Assembly (NCBI RefSeq): GCF_025685625.1
Contig: NZ_JAGSYI010000001.1
Location: 1 to 64,000 of the forward strand
Direction of reading: 5' to 3'
Length of the DNA: 64,000 bases
From: Acidicapsa acidisoli
GTDB taxonomy: Bacteria > Acidobacteriota > Terriglobia > Terriglobales > Acidobacteriaceae
The translations under genes were made by a program, and so were the position numbers. How positions within the stretch are numbered: the first letter of the stretch is position 1; each line of letters starts with the position of its first letter. Below the pieces are notes generated by a model. It was not told where the DNA came from. It did no database searches and was given only the letters and a program-made list of their open reading frames with translations. Positions 43,702-53,101 of this stretch are shown here, piece after piece.

Positions 43702-44640
43702 TCAGTTCGGCTTACCGGTGATCGAGTGGATCTCTGCAATGTACCCGCCGGGGAATTGGACAACGGCTGAGGTTCGCTGGTCGGCAGTATAGGGAGGAAC
43801 CAGTACCTGGACTCCCGCAGCCTTGGCCTTGGCGAGGGTAGCCGCGAGATCCGAAACCTCGTAGCCCGTCGTCTCGTGCCCGTATGGATACGGAAGATGG
43901 CCATCGGTTACGAGAACCGTCAGCTTGCCGAAGTTGGATTGAATACGGATTCGCCGATAAGTGTCACTCGGCCGTCCGATCTCGACACCGGGAGCGTGCG
44001 CGTCATCAGCGATCACATTCCCATGACTAAAGGCGAGAAAGCTGTCTACGAAGGCAGCCACGCGATCGGCGGACACATAGACACGGTTTTCCGGAATGGT
44101 TTGAAGAGCTTTATAGGACGGGGTGGTTGTGTGCCAATAGAGCTGCGTGTTCACGCCGCCCGGCCATTGGATAATGGCATCTCGTCCGATTGGGTCATTG
44201 AACGAAGTCACAAGAACGTCGGCGCCTGTCGTGCGAGCGGCCTGAATCGCCTCATCAAGATCGATTACGAGGTAGCCCGTTCGCTCTGCGCCAAACGGAT
44301 ACGGAACCGGCGTCTTGAACCCGAAAACCGACAGTGTTCCCACAGGGGTCAGCACCAACTGGGACATGGTGCTGCTCGGAGTTGGCGTCACGGTAAAGAC
44401 GCCCTGTTTGGATGTGGTTCCGCCGAAGGTTGCTACAAGGCTAGCGACGAAGCGATCGAAGTCCTCGGGCGCGACGTAGACGTGGGTCGTATCGTATTGC
44501 GGCCCCACGGTCACGTTGGGCGTAACGGTAGCAGCATAGGCGACTTCCAGGGCGGTGCTCCGCGTCGGGAACAGACGAGCAATTCCCGTACTCAGAATGA
44601 TCGCGACGGCAATTACGCCAAAGGATTTGGTGATACGCAT
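43702..44640 (-). CDS. Exported two-domain VOC (glyoxalase-fold) protein
   Basis: A signal peptide (FGVIAVAIILSTGIARLF) is followed by two VOC-type beta-alpha-beta-beta-beta modules: about 45-165 (DTTHVYVAPEDFDRFVASLV) and about 185-305 (ENRVYVSADRVAAFVDSFLA), each ending in a variant of a QWPGG/QFPGG segment (IIQWPGGVNTQLYW, VVQFPGGYIAEIH). The ATG at 44640 has GGAG. Enzymatic role unknown; metal ligands cannot be assigned. The truncated paralogue upstream is in the same direction. Confidence 0.75.
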   Translation of the reverse strand: MRITKSFGVIAVAIILSTGIARLFPTRSTALEVAYAATVTPNVTVGPQYDTTHVYVAPEDFDRFVASLVATFGGTTSKQGVFTVTPTPSSTMSQLVLTPVGTLSVFGFKTPVPYPFGAERTGYLVIDLDEAIQAARTTGADVLVTSFNDPIGRDAIIQWPGGVNTQLYWHTTTPSYKALQTIPENRVYVSADRVAAFVDSFLAFSHGNVIADDAHAPGVEIGRPSDTYRRIRIQSNFGKLTVLVTDGHLPYPYGHETTGYEVSDLAATLAKAKAAGVQVLVPPYTADQRTSAVVQFPGGYIAEIHSITGKPN

Positions 44641-44666
44641 TGAGTCTCCTTTCACGGGGGACAGCA

Positions 44667-45005
44667 TTACACGATTAGTGTTGATCGTTCGGTAAAGTCG
44701 CGATGCGTCCTTACTGCGGCAACCTTCATTTGCAAGAGTTGCGATGTAGTTGTGCTGGGTGTCGGCGTTACCCTGGCAATGACCTGCTTCGTGCTCTTAC
44801 CTCCGAAGGTTCCGAGAAAGCTCGCAACGAACGCATCGACGTCGGAGGGGGAGACATCGACATGGGTAGTGTCGTACTGAGCTCCCACGGCAGCGGTGGA
44901 TGCGGGATCTGGGCCTTCAGTCGTCTGCGTCCAACTGAGGAGTAAGAACGTCGCCAAGCTGAAAACGAGTAAGATAAAAGCGAAAAGACGACGGTTGCAA
45001 TTCAT
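44667..45005 (-). pseudogene. Truncated paralogue of the exported VOC protein
   Basis: The 112 codons have a good ribosome site (aaggaggaag) and a signal-anchor (FAFILLVFSLATFLLLSW), then align with the neighbour over GAQYDTTHVDVSPSDVDAFV, ASFLGTFGGKSTKQ and VTPTPSTTTSQLLQM. The frame ends in unrelated sequence after half of the first VOC module. It is a tandem duplicate that lost its 3' two thirds, 27 bp before the intact copy. Confidence 0.8.
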
Positions 45006-45100
45006 TGTGTAACTTCCTCCTTAGACTTCTGACTCTTATCGACTTCTGCTAAGCTATCGACCCTGAGAAACGTGTCAAAACGCGAATGCCTGCTTACCGT

Positions 45101-45211
45101 TCAAAGCAGCCGCAAAGCAGCTCGCAACAAATACGTAACGAATACGAAGACGATCAATGAGCTTACGTAGATTCCCGCGAACCACAGCAACCGCTTTTTC
45201 CGCTCACTCAT
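45101..45211 (-). CDS. Cytochrome bd small subunit-like peptide (CydX-type position)
   Basis: The 36-aa single-helix peptide MSERKKRLLWFAGIYVSSLI continues VFVFVTYLLR to a short basic end. Its ATG overlaps the cydB stop by eight bases (ATGAGTGA). Small CydX-type peptides at this position stabilise the bd oxidase; sequence similarity is too short to prove it. Confidence 0.7.
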   Translation of the reverse strand: MSERKKRLLWFAGIYVSSLIVFVFVTYLLRAALRLL

Positions 45212-46202
45212 ATCCGTCCCATCCCTTCTCCGGGGTCTTGCCGCGAAATACCCAATAGGCGAAGAACGAATACCCGAGCACCACAGGTGTGACAACGATG
45301 GCTCCAGTGAGCAGAAAAATCTGGCTCAGGCGTGAGCTAGACGCGTCCCAAATGGAAATGCGGAACGGTACAATCGTTGGAAATACGAGGATTGCAAGAC
45401 CTCCGATCCCAGCGGCGATCATCACCAAGCCTGCAATCAGGGGGCGAACATCTGGGCGCTTCCCGATACTTCCAAACAGAATGAAAGCCGCCAATAGTAC
45501 GATACAGCTCAGAGTTCCGAGCAGAACCGGGTGGTTCTGCCATGCAGCCAAGATACCTGGCTGGACGAAAAGCGACATCCCTCCGACCGCAAAGAAGGAG
45601 ACCATAAACAGCGGCAATGCAATGCGCAACGTTCGTCCCAAAAATCCGTGCAATTGCGCCGTGGCCTTGAATTGGAGCCAACAGCCGCCGAGTACGACGT
45701 ATCCCGCGAGCACGCAGAGGGCGCAAAGCGCAGGGAATGGCCGAATACAATCAAGGACGCTCCCGCTAAACGTGACCCCCTGGACCGATACACCCTGAAG
45801 CAGCGCGCCCAGAATCAGACCTTGCATACATGCTGCCACGATCGACCCGACGGCGAAGATTACGTCCCACCTGCGACGGTAGGACTTCATCTGCGAACGA
45901 AACTCAAATGTGACACCGCGCAGACCCAATGACAGCAGCATCACGATAATCGGAATATAGAGTGCTGGCATGAGAATGCCATATGCGATCGGGAACGCGG
46001 CTAGCAGCGTCACCCCAGTCATGATCAACCAGGTCTCGTTTCCGTCCCACGTCGGCGTGATGGAATCGACCATATGGTCTCTCGATTTCTCGTGCGGTTG
46101 TAACAAGAGCAAAGCGCCCACTCCGAGGTCGAAGCCATCGAGCAACACATAAAACGTTACGGAGAGCGCAGCGAATACGGCACAAAGGAGAGGCATGTCC
46201 AT
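45204..46202 (-). CDS. cydB: Cytochrome bd ubiquinol oxidase subunit II
   Basis: The 332-aa membrane subunit starts MDMPLLCAVFAALSVTFYVL, followed by LDGFDLGVGALLLL, and has the family block ITPTWDGNETWLIMTGVTLL. Nine membrane helices fit CydB. It pairs with CydA to oxidise quinol with oxygen at low oxygen tension. The ATG at 46202 is chosen over upstream codons that overlap cydA. Spacing to cydA is 4 bp. Confidence 0.95.
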   Translation of the reverse strand: MDMPLLCAVFAALSVTFYVLLDGFDLGVGALLLLQPHEKSRDHMVDSITPTWDGNETWLIMTGVTLLAAFPIAYGILMPALYIPIIVMLLSLGLRGVTFEFRSQMKSYRRRWDVIFAVGSIVAACMQGLILGALLQGVSVQGVTFSGSVLDCIRPFPALCALCVLAGYVVLGGCWLQFKATAQLHGFLGRTLRIALPLFMVSFFAVGGMSLFVQPGILAAWQNHPVLLGTLSCIVLLAAFILFGSIGKRPDVRPLIAGLVMIAAGIGGLAILVFPTIVPFRISIWDASSSRLSQIFLLTGAIVVTPVVLGYSFFAYWVFRGKTPEKGWDGYE

Positions 46203-46206
46203 CGGG

Positions 46207-47616
46207 CTACCTCCCCGCCGCGGCATTGGCGTTCGCGCGGTCCAGCACTTGCGGACGGAGCGCGTTCTTGAGAGATCCGGATGCCTCAGCATGGATCGAA
46301 GCCGATTCCGGCCCCCTCCGGATAATGCGTGCTACGAAAATGAGAAATGCAGTCATAAAGAACGCGTAAATACAAACAAAGGCGATCAGCGTCGCGAGCA
46401 GCGTCTGCGCTGGCACCGGCGAAACGGCATCGATGGTTCTCAACATGCCAAATATCACCCAGGGCTGGCGGCCAGTCTCGGCCAGATACCATCCGCCAAG
46501 CGTGGCAAGGATACCGGAGGGCGTCATCGTCACCAAGCAGCGAAGAAACCACTTCGTTGTAAAGAGTCGGCGTTTCCATCTGAGCCACAATGAGGCCGTT
46601 GCCACGGCGAACATCAGGATGGCAATGCCGTACATAATGCGAAACCCGTAAAAGACCATGCCCATGATCGGTTGCGCATCTCGTGGGGTGTTCTTCAGAC
46701 CCTCCACTCGGCCATGAAGACTGTGCGTGAGCCAGATGCTGCCTAAATATGGAATTCCGAGAGCGAAACGATTCCGCTGTTCCTTCTGGTCGGGAGCGAT
46801 CACCCAGTAGTAGGGAGCCGGCGATGCTGACTCCTTCTCCCAAAACCCCTCGGCTGCCTGCATCTTCGAGGGCTGGTGCTTAAGCATCGTGCCGTAGAGA
46901 ATATCGCCGATAAAGACCTGACCCACAATGAGCACAGTCGCAAATGCTGTGCCCAGCGCCACGCTCTTTTTTGCGAAAGCAAGATGCTTGCCCTGCAGCA
47001 GGTACCATGCACCAACACCCGCCACAAGAAACGAGGAGGTCAGGTATGCCGCGCTAAGCATGTGCGGCAAGCGGACAAGCCAGGAGGGGTTGTTTACTAC
47101 ATGCCACCAATTGATGACGACCAGCCGGCCATCATGGACTGCTACACCGTCCGGCGTCTGCATCCAACTGTTGGCTGAGAGGATCCATGATGCTGACAGC
47201 ATTGTGCCAAGCGCCACCATGCATGTAGCAAAAAAATGGAGCTTGGGCCCCACTCGATTCATTCCAAAGAGCATGATCCCGAGGAAACCCGCTTCAAGGA
47301 AAAAAGAAGTGAGTACTTCGAGGGCGATCATGGGCCCGATCGCCGGCCCGGCAAGCTGTGCAAACTTCGCAAAGCCCAGACCAAACTCAAAGGAGAGAAC
47401 GATGCCGGTTACTACTCCGACTCCGAAGCCCATTGCAAAAATGCTCTGCCAGAAGCGATAGATTTCGAGGTAAAGTCCATCCCTAGTCTTGAGCCAGAGA
47501 CCTTCTATCACAGCAAGGAACATGGCAAGCCCAATGGACATGGTAGGAAAGATAATGTGAAAGCTCACCGTGAACGCGAATTGCACGCGGGCGAGCGTAG
47601 CTGGATTCAGGCTCAT
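46207..47616 (-). CDS. cydA: Cytochrome bd ubiquinol oxidase subunit I
   Basis: The 469-aa subunit holds hemes b558, b595 and d. It starts MSLNPATLARVQFAFTVSFH (His ligand near residue 20) and contains FWQSIFAMGFGVGVVTGIVL and GWYLAETGRQPWVIFGMLRT. The quinol loop region (about 250-330) is short, as in the CioA/short-Q-loop type. The ATG at 47616 overlaps the TGA of the small upstream gene. The longer open frame upstream (to 47823) is not used. Confidence 0.95.
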   Translation of the reverse strand: MSLNPATLARVQFAFTVSFHIIFPTMSIGLAMFLAVIEGLWLKTRDGLYLEIYRFWQSIFAMGFGVGVVTGIVLSFEFGLGFAKFAQLAGPAIGPMIALEVLTSFFLEAGFLGIMLFGMNRVGPKLHFFATCMVALGTMLSASWILSANSWMQTPDGVAVHDGRLVVINWWHVVNNPSWLVRLPHMLSAAYLTSSFLVAGVGAWYLLQGKHLAFAKKSVALGTAFATVLIVGQVFIGDILYGTMLKHQPSKMQAAEGFWEKESASPAPYYWVIAPDQKEQRNRFALGIPYLGSIWLTHSLHGRVEGLKNTPRDAQPIMGMVFYGFRIMYGIAILMFAVATASLWLRWKRRLFTTKWFLRCLVTMTPSGILATLGGWYLAETGRQPWVIFGMLRTIDAVSPVPAQTLLATLIAFVCIYAFFMTAFLIFVARIIRRGPESASIHAEASGSLKNALRPQVLDRANANAAAGR

Positions 47617-47804
47617 CTTGCGTCTCCTTCTGCGGGAACCCGGCGCATGAGGACGACAGCGCCTATGACGGCCACCAGCAGTCCCGCGACTGCAATCCCA
47701 AGTCCGAACACTCCGATGATGGCGAAGAAGAACGTCACCCCCACGAGAGAGGGAACCAGAAAGCCCAAGATCTTCTCGAAAGTCAACGAAAGATTCTTCA
47801 ACAT
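47613..47804 (-). CDS. Small two-helix membrane protein leading the cyd operon
   Basis: This 63-aa protein is almost entirely hydrophobic (EKILGFLVPSLVGVTFFFAI, IGVFGLGIAVAGLLVAVIGA). Its stop overlaps the cydA ATG (ATGA), so it is translated together with the oxidase. No family recognised; it may be an assembly or accessory peptide. Confidence 0.7.
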   Translation of the reverse strand: MLKNLSLTFEKILGFLVPSLVGVTFFFAIIGVFGLGIAVAGLLVAVIGAVVLMRRVPAEGDAR

Positions 47805-47936
47805 CCCTATTCCTCCCGTTCAAATCACAACGACAATCAAATCTCAGTTACTCTTGAGCCCGGATAAGCGTCATCGATCCTGCCTACGACGGATGAGGAG
47901 CGCACATTGCTCATTTGAGCAGCACCGCGAATGCTT

Positions 47937-48656
47937 TCATTTATGTGACGCTGCCGTTAACTCCTGGATGGTGTCGCTGCGAAAACACTGGATGATCATT
48001 GCCGTCAAAGTGATAAATGCGGCCAAGCCAAACACAAGAGCAAGAGAATGTTGGAGAAGAAACGCGCCAACTGCTGCACCAAAGAACATCGAGAAGACGG
48101 CAGAAATGCGTCGTCCCCATCGCGGATTATTTCCTCCCGCCAAAGAGGATTCCGAGGCTAAAGCAGCTACAGTCAGCGTCAACACAGTAGTCGTGATATC
48201 CGGCACTCCTAGCCTCCGCACAGTGCCGTTTCGAATGCCCATGGCCAAAGCGGTGAGTGCAATGATCCCGTACAAACTACTGATCGGAAGGACCACAGAC
48301 TCATGCTGCATCACCAACAACATGCAAGCCACAAACAGTAGAGCGGTCTCCATCGCAGCTGCCAATCCGAGCCAATGGCTCCTGCGCCATTTTGCAGTCC
48401 AATGCTCGAGTCGTCCCGATACAATGCCGCCCGCGAACGCGAAGATTAGAGCAGCTATCGACCGAAGCACCGAAAGTCCAGGTACATTCGCCACAGCCAG
48501 ACCGAGCAGTACAATATTCCCGGTCATGTTTGCTGTGAAGATATGGCCCATTGAGAGATAACTGGCAGCATCAATCAGGCCTGTGACAAATGTCAGCAAT
48601 GCGAACGAGAAATGTAACCACCTTTCCGCGCGAAGCGTGTCCTTCGTCATCTCCAT
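47937..48656 (-). CDS. YoaK family (DUF1275) membrane protein
   Basis: This 239-aa protein has about six helices and the family opening FALLTFVTGLIDAASYLSMG followed by HIFTANMTGNIVLLGLA. Its function is not established. Transcribed in the same direction as the cyd genes, 130 bp after them in map order but upstream in transcription. Confidence 0.9.
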   Translation of the reverse strand: MEMTKDTLRAERWLHFSFALLTFVTGLIDAASYLSMGHIFTANMTGNIVLLGLAVANVPGLSVLRSIAALIFAFAGGIVSGRLEHWTAKWRRSHWLGLAAAMETALLFVACMLLVMQHESVVLPISSLYGIIALTALAMGIRNGTVRRLGVPDITTTVLTLTVAALASESSLAGGNNPRWGRRISAVFSMFFGAAVGAFLLQHSLALVFGLAAFITLTAMIIQCFRSDTIQELTAASHK

Positions 48657-48836
48657 TGGGCTCTCCCTCCGATCGTCGGGCTCTCAAGGTTCGATCTTGC
48701 GGCTTCGGGTGCAAAGAAGCACGATCATTTAAGGCAGTTCAACGTCTACCCTTTGGGTGGATGTCAAAAGTTCGCAAGAATGAACGGATAATCACCGCAC
48801 AGGTCAATTGGAAAACTGCAGCCCGCGAGATGCTTC

Positions 48837-50276
48837 CTAAAATTTGTACCCGGCCCAAAACGCCCAGTAATTGAGATTGCGGCCGGGCTGAGTCTCCTTC
48901 AGGAACTTGCCGGCGTAGAAAATTCCGTAGTCAGCCTGAAACCATACATGCGGGTTGGCTTGCCAGCGAACCTCCGTGCCCGGCCTGTGGCCGACGAATC
49001 GTGCCTGACCATCATTCCCCGCTCTGATCAAGAACCCAGGCACCGCGTAGACGCCGTCCGTAAGGCTCTCTCGCCACTGAACTATCCAATCAACGGACAG
49101 AGACACATCATGCGGAAGCGACGTTTCGACGTGAGGATGAACGTCGATGAAGTTGATGGGGCCGGGCCCCGTTGTAGCCAGGACGCCAAAGTAGTTGCCT
49201 TTTGGAAATAGTGGATTGAACGTTCCCAAGGTGTTTGTAGTCGGGTGATCGCCACTGGAAATGTCAGCTTTGGCACTAAAGCGGGGCTTCAGGAGAATGG
49301 TTGGAATTCGGTACCCGGTCTCGGTTGCAATCGTCCATGCCTTGATATTCGCCGAACCAAATGTGCCAAACTGCCAGAGTGCGTCATCGTCAAAGTCCCA
49401 TCCCGGCTTTTCGGTGGCGATGGGGCGTGAAACTCTAACCCCAAGGGAGTGACGTAACTCCTGGGCCGTTCCTCGCTGGAAAGCCGCATCCTTCCTTTCG
49501 AGGCCTAAGTAGTACAAGTCTAAAGACGATTGACGCGGTATGGGTCTGGTGGCATAGATGCCCCAGAAACCCACTGCGTGGTCCGGCGAATTGTCGAAAA
49601 AACCGGGGTTATCTTCGTCCGGCCGCATAGCAAATCCATCAATCTGCCATGAGTCGATTTTGCTCTTCAGCATGAAGCCGTCAAAACTCAGTCTGACATT
49701 TGGGCCCTCGCGCACATCGATCAACCGTCCGGACCCATACTCTAACTCTTGCCTGCCGACTCTGAGGTGGATCGACTTCTGGCCAGAGGATCCACCAACT
49801 TCAAGGAATGCGGCCTGAAAATCAAGCTTCTTTTCGTCGATGGGACGCGGGCCACCTCGACGGAATGAATTCAATCCACTCTTCAGTTCCACAAAGGTAC
49901 GGAGGTGTCTTCCATAGTGCAGGTCAAAATACGGCATGTACCTTTCATTGAGATACCCATTCCAATAAGGCGACTGACCCCAGTTGTCGTTTCCTATCTG
50001 CTCCCAGACTTCGCGGGCTTCGCCACCTATGGTCATGTACCAATCATCGGCACTCCTCCGGAGAGGGATGTATTTGATCGGATCCCAAAAGTCTTCTCGG
50101 AGCTTAGGATCCTTCAGGAAGCTCCAATCCTCGTCCTCGCGAAGCAGCTTATAGTTGCGGTTGACCTCTGGAACTTGGTCGGGATTCGCGGCCTGAGCCA
50201 ATAACTGTGGCCCGAGTAAAGCGAGAGTGAGTCCTGCCAACAGGCAGCTTATGATTCTCATGCGCATGATTCGCAT
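48837..50276 (-). CDS. Alginate-export-family outer membrane porin
   Basis: A signal peptide (IISCLLAGLTLALLGPQLLA) is followed by a beta-barrel of the alginate_exp family: WYMTIGGEAREVWEQIGND, MPYFDLHYGRHLRTFVELKS and LRVGRQELEYGSGRLIDVRE. The C-terminus ends in aromatic KF as outer-membrane proteins do. At 479 aa it fits the AlgE-like/OprD-adjacent channel class; the transported compound is unknown. It lies beside an aquaporin and a catabolic cluster. Confidence 0.88.
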   Translation of the reverse strand: MRIMRMRIISCLLAGLTLALLGPQLLAQAANPDQVPEVNRNYKLLREDEDWSFLKDPKLREDFWDPIKYIPLRRSADDWYMTIGGEAREVWEQIGNDNWGQSPYWNGYLNERYMPYFDLHYGRHLRTFVELKSGLNSFRRGGPRPIDEKKLDFQAAFLEVGGSSGQKSIHLRVGRQELEYGSGRLIDVREGPNVRLSFDGFMLKSKIDSWQIDGFAMRPDEDNPGFFDNSPDHAVGFWGIYATRPIPRQSSLDLYYLGLERKDAAFQRGTAQELRHSLGVRVSRPIATEKPGWDFDDDALWQFGTFGSANIKAWTIATETGYRIPTILLKPRFSAKADISSGDHPTTNTLGTFNPLFPKGNYFGVLATTGPGPINFIDVHPHVETSLPHDVSLSVDWIVQWRESLTDGVYAVPGFLIRAGNDGQARFVGHRPGTEVRWQANPHVWFQADYGIFYAGKFLKETQPGRNLNYWAFWAGYKF

Positions 50277-50302
50277 TTACTGCTCCGTTGTGGCAAAGCC
50301 GA

Positions 50303-51163
50303 TCAGGTTTCCGGTTGAGTGTCAGTTATACGATTCGCACCAATAAGGTGGGAAACGTCCTCGATCGCCTTCGCAGTTGAAACTCCGATAGTGCCACACA
50401 GCCGATGCGTAAGTACCCTGCGTTGGCGCTGGATCTTCCGTCGCAGCCATGCCGCAATGGCTGCGCCGAACATTGGGGCAAGCAAGTAAGCCCACAAAAA
50501 CCGCGTCTGCCCAGAAATAACGACAGGCCCGAACTGGCGAGCTGGGTTGAGGCTCCCCCCGGTGGCAGTTCCTAGTAATGCAATTCCGAGACCTACCAGG
50601 CTTCCGACGATCCAAGGCACAAAGGACGTGAGTCGCGGAACCGCAAGAGAGAGCCCGACAACCAACGCAATCACAGTCATCCCAAGAGCTTCGACTACGA
50701 ATACCTCCCAGGTCGACCACCCGGGTCTTGGCTGGAGCGCGGCATATACCACGGGTGGCTCCGCCACGATGTGGCCCCAAACCAAGCGTGCGGCGACGAC
50801 CCCAACTACAGAACCGAGCAACTGGGCGATGGAGTAGGGGATGACCCCAACTCCAGGGAAGACTCCGAAGCGCCACATGGCCAGCGAGATTGCCGGGTTT
50901 GTGTGCCCACCCGAGGCTCTTCCCGGCGGGCTGAGAATCAGCCCCGCAAGAAGCATCGCAACTGCCGCGCCGACGATCCAGAGTTCAGCATGGATCCCAG
51001 GGATCGCACGTGAAATGGGTGAAGGGCCAATCACCCACCTCACGATAGTCACCACGCCGAAAAGCAGGATAGAGGTCAGGATCAATTCAATCGCACTATC
51101 CCGGGCCAGTCGAACGATTCCAAGGCGCTCCGCATTCTTCGGCAGTGCTGGAGATTCCTGCAC
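50303..51163 (-). CDS. Aquaporin (MIP family)
   Basis: The 286-aa channel has six helices and two half-helix NPA boxes: GGHTNPAISLAMWRFG and GGSLNPARQFGPVVI. The residues after the second NPA (R) fit a water-selective filter. A C-terminal cytoplasmic extension of about 45 residues is longer than usual. It lies between the porin and amidohydrolase genes on the same strand. Confidence 0.93.
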   Translation of the reverse strand: MQESPALPKNAERLGIVRLARDSAIELILTSILLFGVVTIVRWVIGPSPISRAIPGIHAELWIVGAAVAMLLAGLILSPPGRASGGHTNPAISLAMWRFGVFPGVGVIPYSIAQLLGSVVGVVAARLVWGHIVAEPPVVYAALQPRPGWSTWEVFVVEALGMTVIALVVGLSLAVPRLTSFVPWIVGSLVGLGIALLGTATGGSLNPARQFGPVVISGQTRFLWAYLLAPMFGAAIAAWLRRKIQRQRRVLTHRLCGTIGVSTAKAIEDVSHLIGANRITDTQPET

Positions 51164-51207
51164 TTTGCTCCTCCTATGGACCTAGGGTTAAAGGATCGAG
51201 CCCGGAG

Positions 51208-53025
51208 TCAAAAGGCGAAGCAATCGCAGCCCAATCCCCATAGAGACTCTCCGAGGCGTTCAGTGCCTCGGGATGCGGCCGAGGCATGGTGTCTGGAACA
51301 TCCGTAGTGCATCGCTGCTCCAACGTGTGACACGGGGTTGTAATAACCTCCGTAATGGGCCGTCGGAGCCCAATCGAGCGCAGCGGGTAACGGGGGCGGC
51401 GCCAACTGGCCGAAGTCCTCCGACGCATAAACGACCTCTCCACCTACCACCGTGAGAACAGATTGCAGGTTCTTGATCTCCTGCTCCGGCACAGAAAAGA
51501 AGTCTGAGGTGAGAACAGCGAAGTCGGCGAGTTGACCTGGAGCCAGCGATCCCTTTACATCTTCTTCGGCTGAGAACCAACTGCTCCCCTGTGTATAAAG
51601 GCGCAGCGCCTCCTCGCGCGACATCCTGTTCTCCCCGCCATAGAGCGGCATCCCGCCTACCGTGCGACCGGAGACGAGCCAATAAAGTGATACGTAGGGA
51701 TTGAAGCTTGCCACTCGTGTTGCGTCAGTACCCGCCCCGACATGCGCGCCAATCTCCAACATGCGTCGAATCGGTGGCGTCCTCTTCGCTGCTTCAGCGC
51801 CGTAGTGTTTGACGAAGTATTCCCCCTGGAAGGCCATACGATGCTGGACCGCGATGCCGCCTCCGAGTGCGACGGTTCGATCAATGTTTTGGTCAGAAAT
51901 CGTCTCCGCATGATCGAAGCACCAGTGCAGCCCTTTGAAGGGGATGTCGCGGTCGACCTTCTCAAAGACATTCAGGAATCGCTCGATGGATTCGTTATAG
52001 GTGGCGTGCAGGCGGAATGGCCAGTGCTTTTCAGCGAGCAACCGAACCACAATCTCGAGTTGTGTTTCGAGGGTGTGGTCGAGGTCCGGTCGTGGCTGGA
52101 GGAAATCCTCGAAGTCCGCGCCTGCGAAGACGAGATTCTCGCCGGCGCCATTGAGACGCAAAGTATGATCGCCTTGGTAAAGAGATGCTGAAGACGTCCA
52201 TTTGTTGAAGTCTTCGATCTCATGCTTTGGATGCTGCGTATACAGGTTGTACGCGACACGCAATGTCATCTGCCCACGCTTGTGTAATTCTTCGATAACC
52301 TTATAGTCGTCGGGATAGTTCTGGAATCCACCGCCAGCGTCGATTACGCTGGTGATACCGAGCCGGTTTAACTCGCGCATGAAGTGACGAGTTGATATGA
52401 GTTGGTCTTCATAACCAAGGACAGGACCTTTGGCAAGCGTCGAATAGAGGATACTTGCGTTAGGTGAGGCTATCAGCATACCTGTGGGCGTGCCGCGCTT
52501 GTCACGCTGGATTTCGCCTCCCGGTGGGTCGGGTGTGTCCTTGGTATAACCAACTGCTCGAAGAGCAGCCGCGTTCAACATTGCCCGGTCGTAGAGGTGC
52601 AGGACAAACACAGGAGTGTCAGGAGCGACTTTGTTTATCTCTTCAAGAGTCGGCATGCGCCGCTCTGCAAACTGAAACTCTGTCCAGCCGCCGACCACAC
52701 GAACCCATTGCGGGGCCGGGGTGCGCAGAACTTGCTCTTTCAACATGCGCATTGCATCGGCAAGAAAGGGAACGCCATCCCAGCGAAGCTCCAGGTTATA
52801 GTGCAGCCCCCCCCGGATCACGTGCATATGGGAGTCGTTAAGCCCGGGAATCACTGTATGGCCGCCCAGGTCCACGAGTTTTGTGCCGGCCTCACGAGTC
52901 TGGAGCAAATTGGAGGAGGTGCCGGTCGCAAGCACCTTCCCATCCTCAACAGCCATCGCTTCGGCGAAGTATGGGGTCGAGTTGGTCGCGATCTTTCCGT
53001 TGTGATAGATCGTCTTCTGAGACAT
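51208..53025 (-). CDS. Amidohydrolase family protein (YtcJ-like, Amidohydro_3)
   Basis: The 605-aa enzyme has a composite beta-sandwich/TIM-barrel. Metal-site motifs include HTVIPGLNDSHMHVIRGG, and later LHWCFDHAETIS and GAGTDATRVASFNPY. The C-terminal sandwich returns with DFAVLTSDFFSVPEQEI. No signal peptide is seen. Family substrates include cyclic amides and formamides; specificity unknown. First known gene (in transcription, before the aquaporin) of the 51-54 kb catabolic group. Confidence 0.92.
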   Translation of the reverse strand: MSQKTIYHNGKIATNSTPYFAEAMAVEDGKVLATGTSSNLLQTREAGTKLVDLGGHTVIPGLNDSHMHVIRGGLHYNLELRWDGVPFLADAMRMLKEQVLRTPAPQWVRVVGGWTEFQFAERRMPTLEEINKVAPDTPVFVLHLYDRAMLNAAALRAVGYTKDTPDPPGGEIQRDKRGTPTGMLIASPNASILYSTLAKGPVLGYEDQLISTRHFMRELNRLGITSVIDAGGGFQNYPDDYKVIEELHKRGQMTLRVAYNLYTQHPKHEIEDFNKWTSSASLYQGDHTLRLNGAGENLVFAGADFEDFLQPRPDLDHTLETQLEIVVRLLAEKHWPFRLHATYNESIERFLNVFEKVDRDIPFKGLHWCFDHAETISDQNIDRTVALGGGIAVQHRMAFQGEYFVKHYGAEAAKRTPPIRRMLEIGAHVGAGTDATRVASFNPYVSLYWLVSGRTVGGMPLYGGENRMSREEALRLYTQGSSWFSAEEDVKGSLAPGQLADFAVLTSDFFSVPEQEIKNLQSVLTVVGGEVVYASEDFGQLAPPPLPAALDWAPTAHYGGYYNPVSHVGAAMHYGCSRHHASAASRGTERLGESLWGLGCDCFAF

Positions 53026-53101
53026 AGCGTCCTCCGAGGTTATCGAGCTGGTTTTGGAGAAAGTAAGGCGGGGAAGGCGGTCGCGCTTCCCCGGCTACTA
53101 C

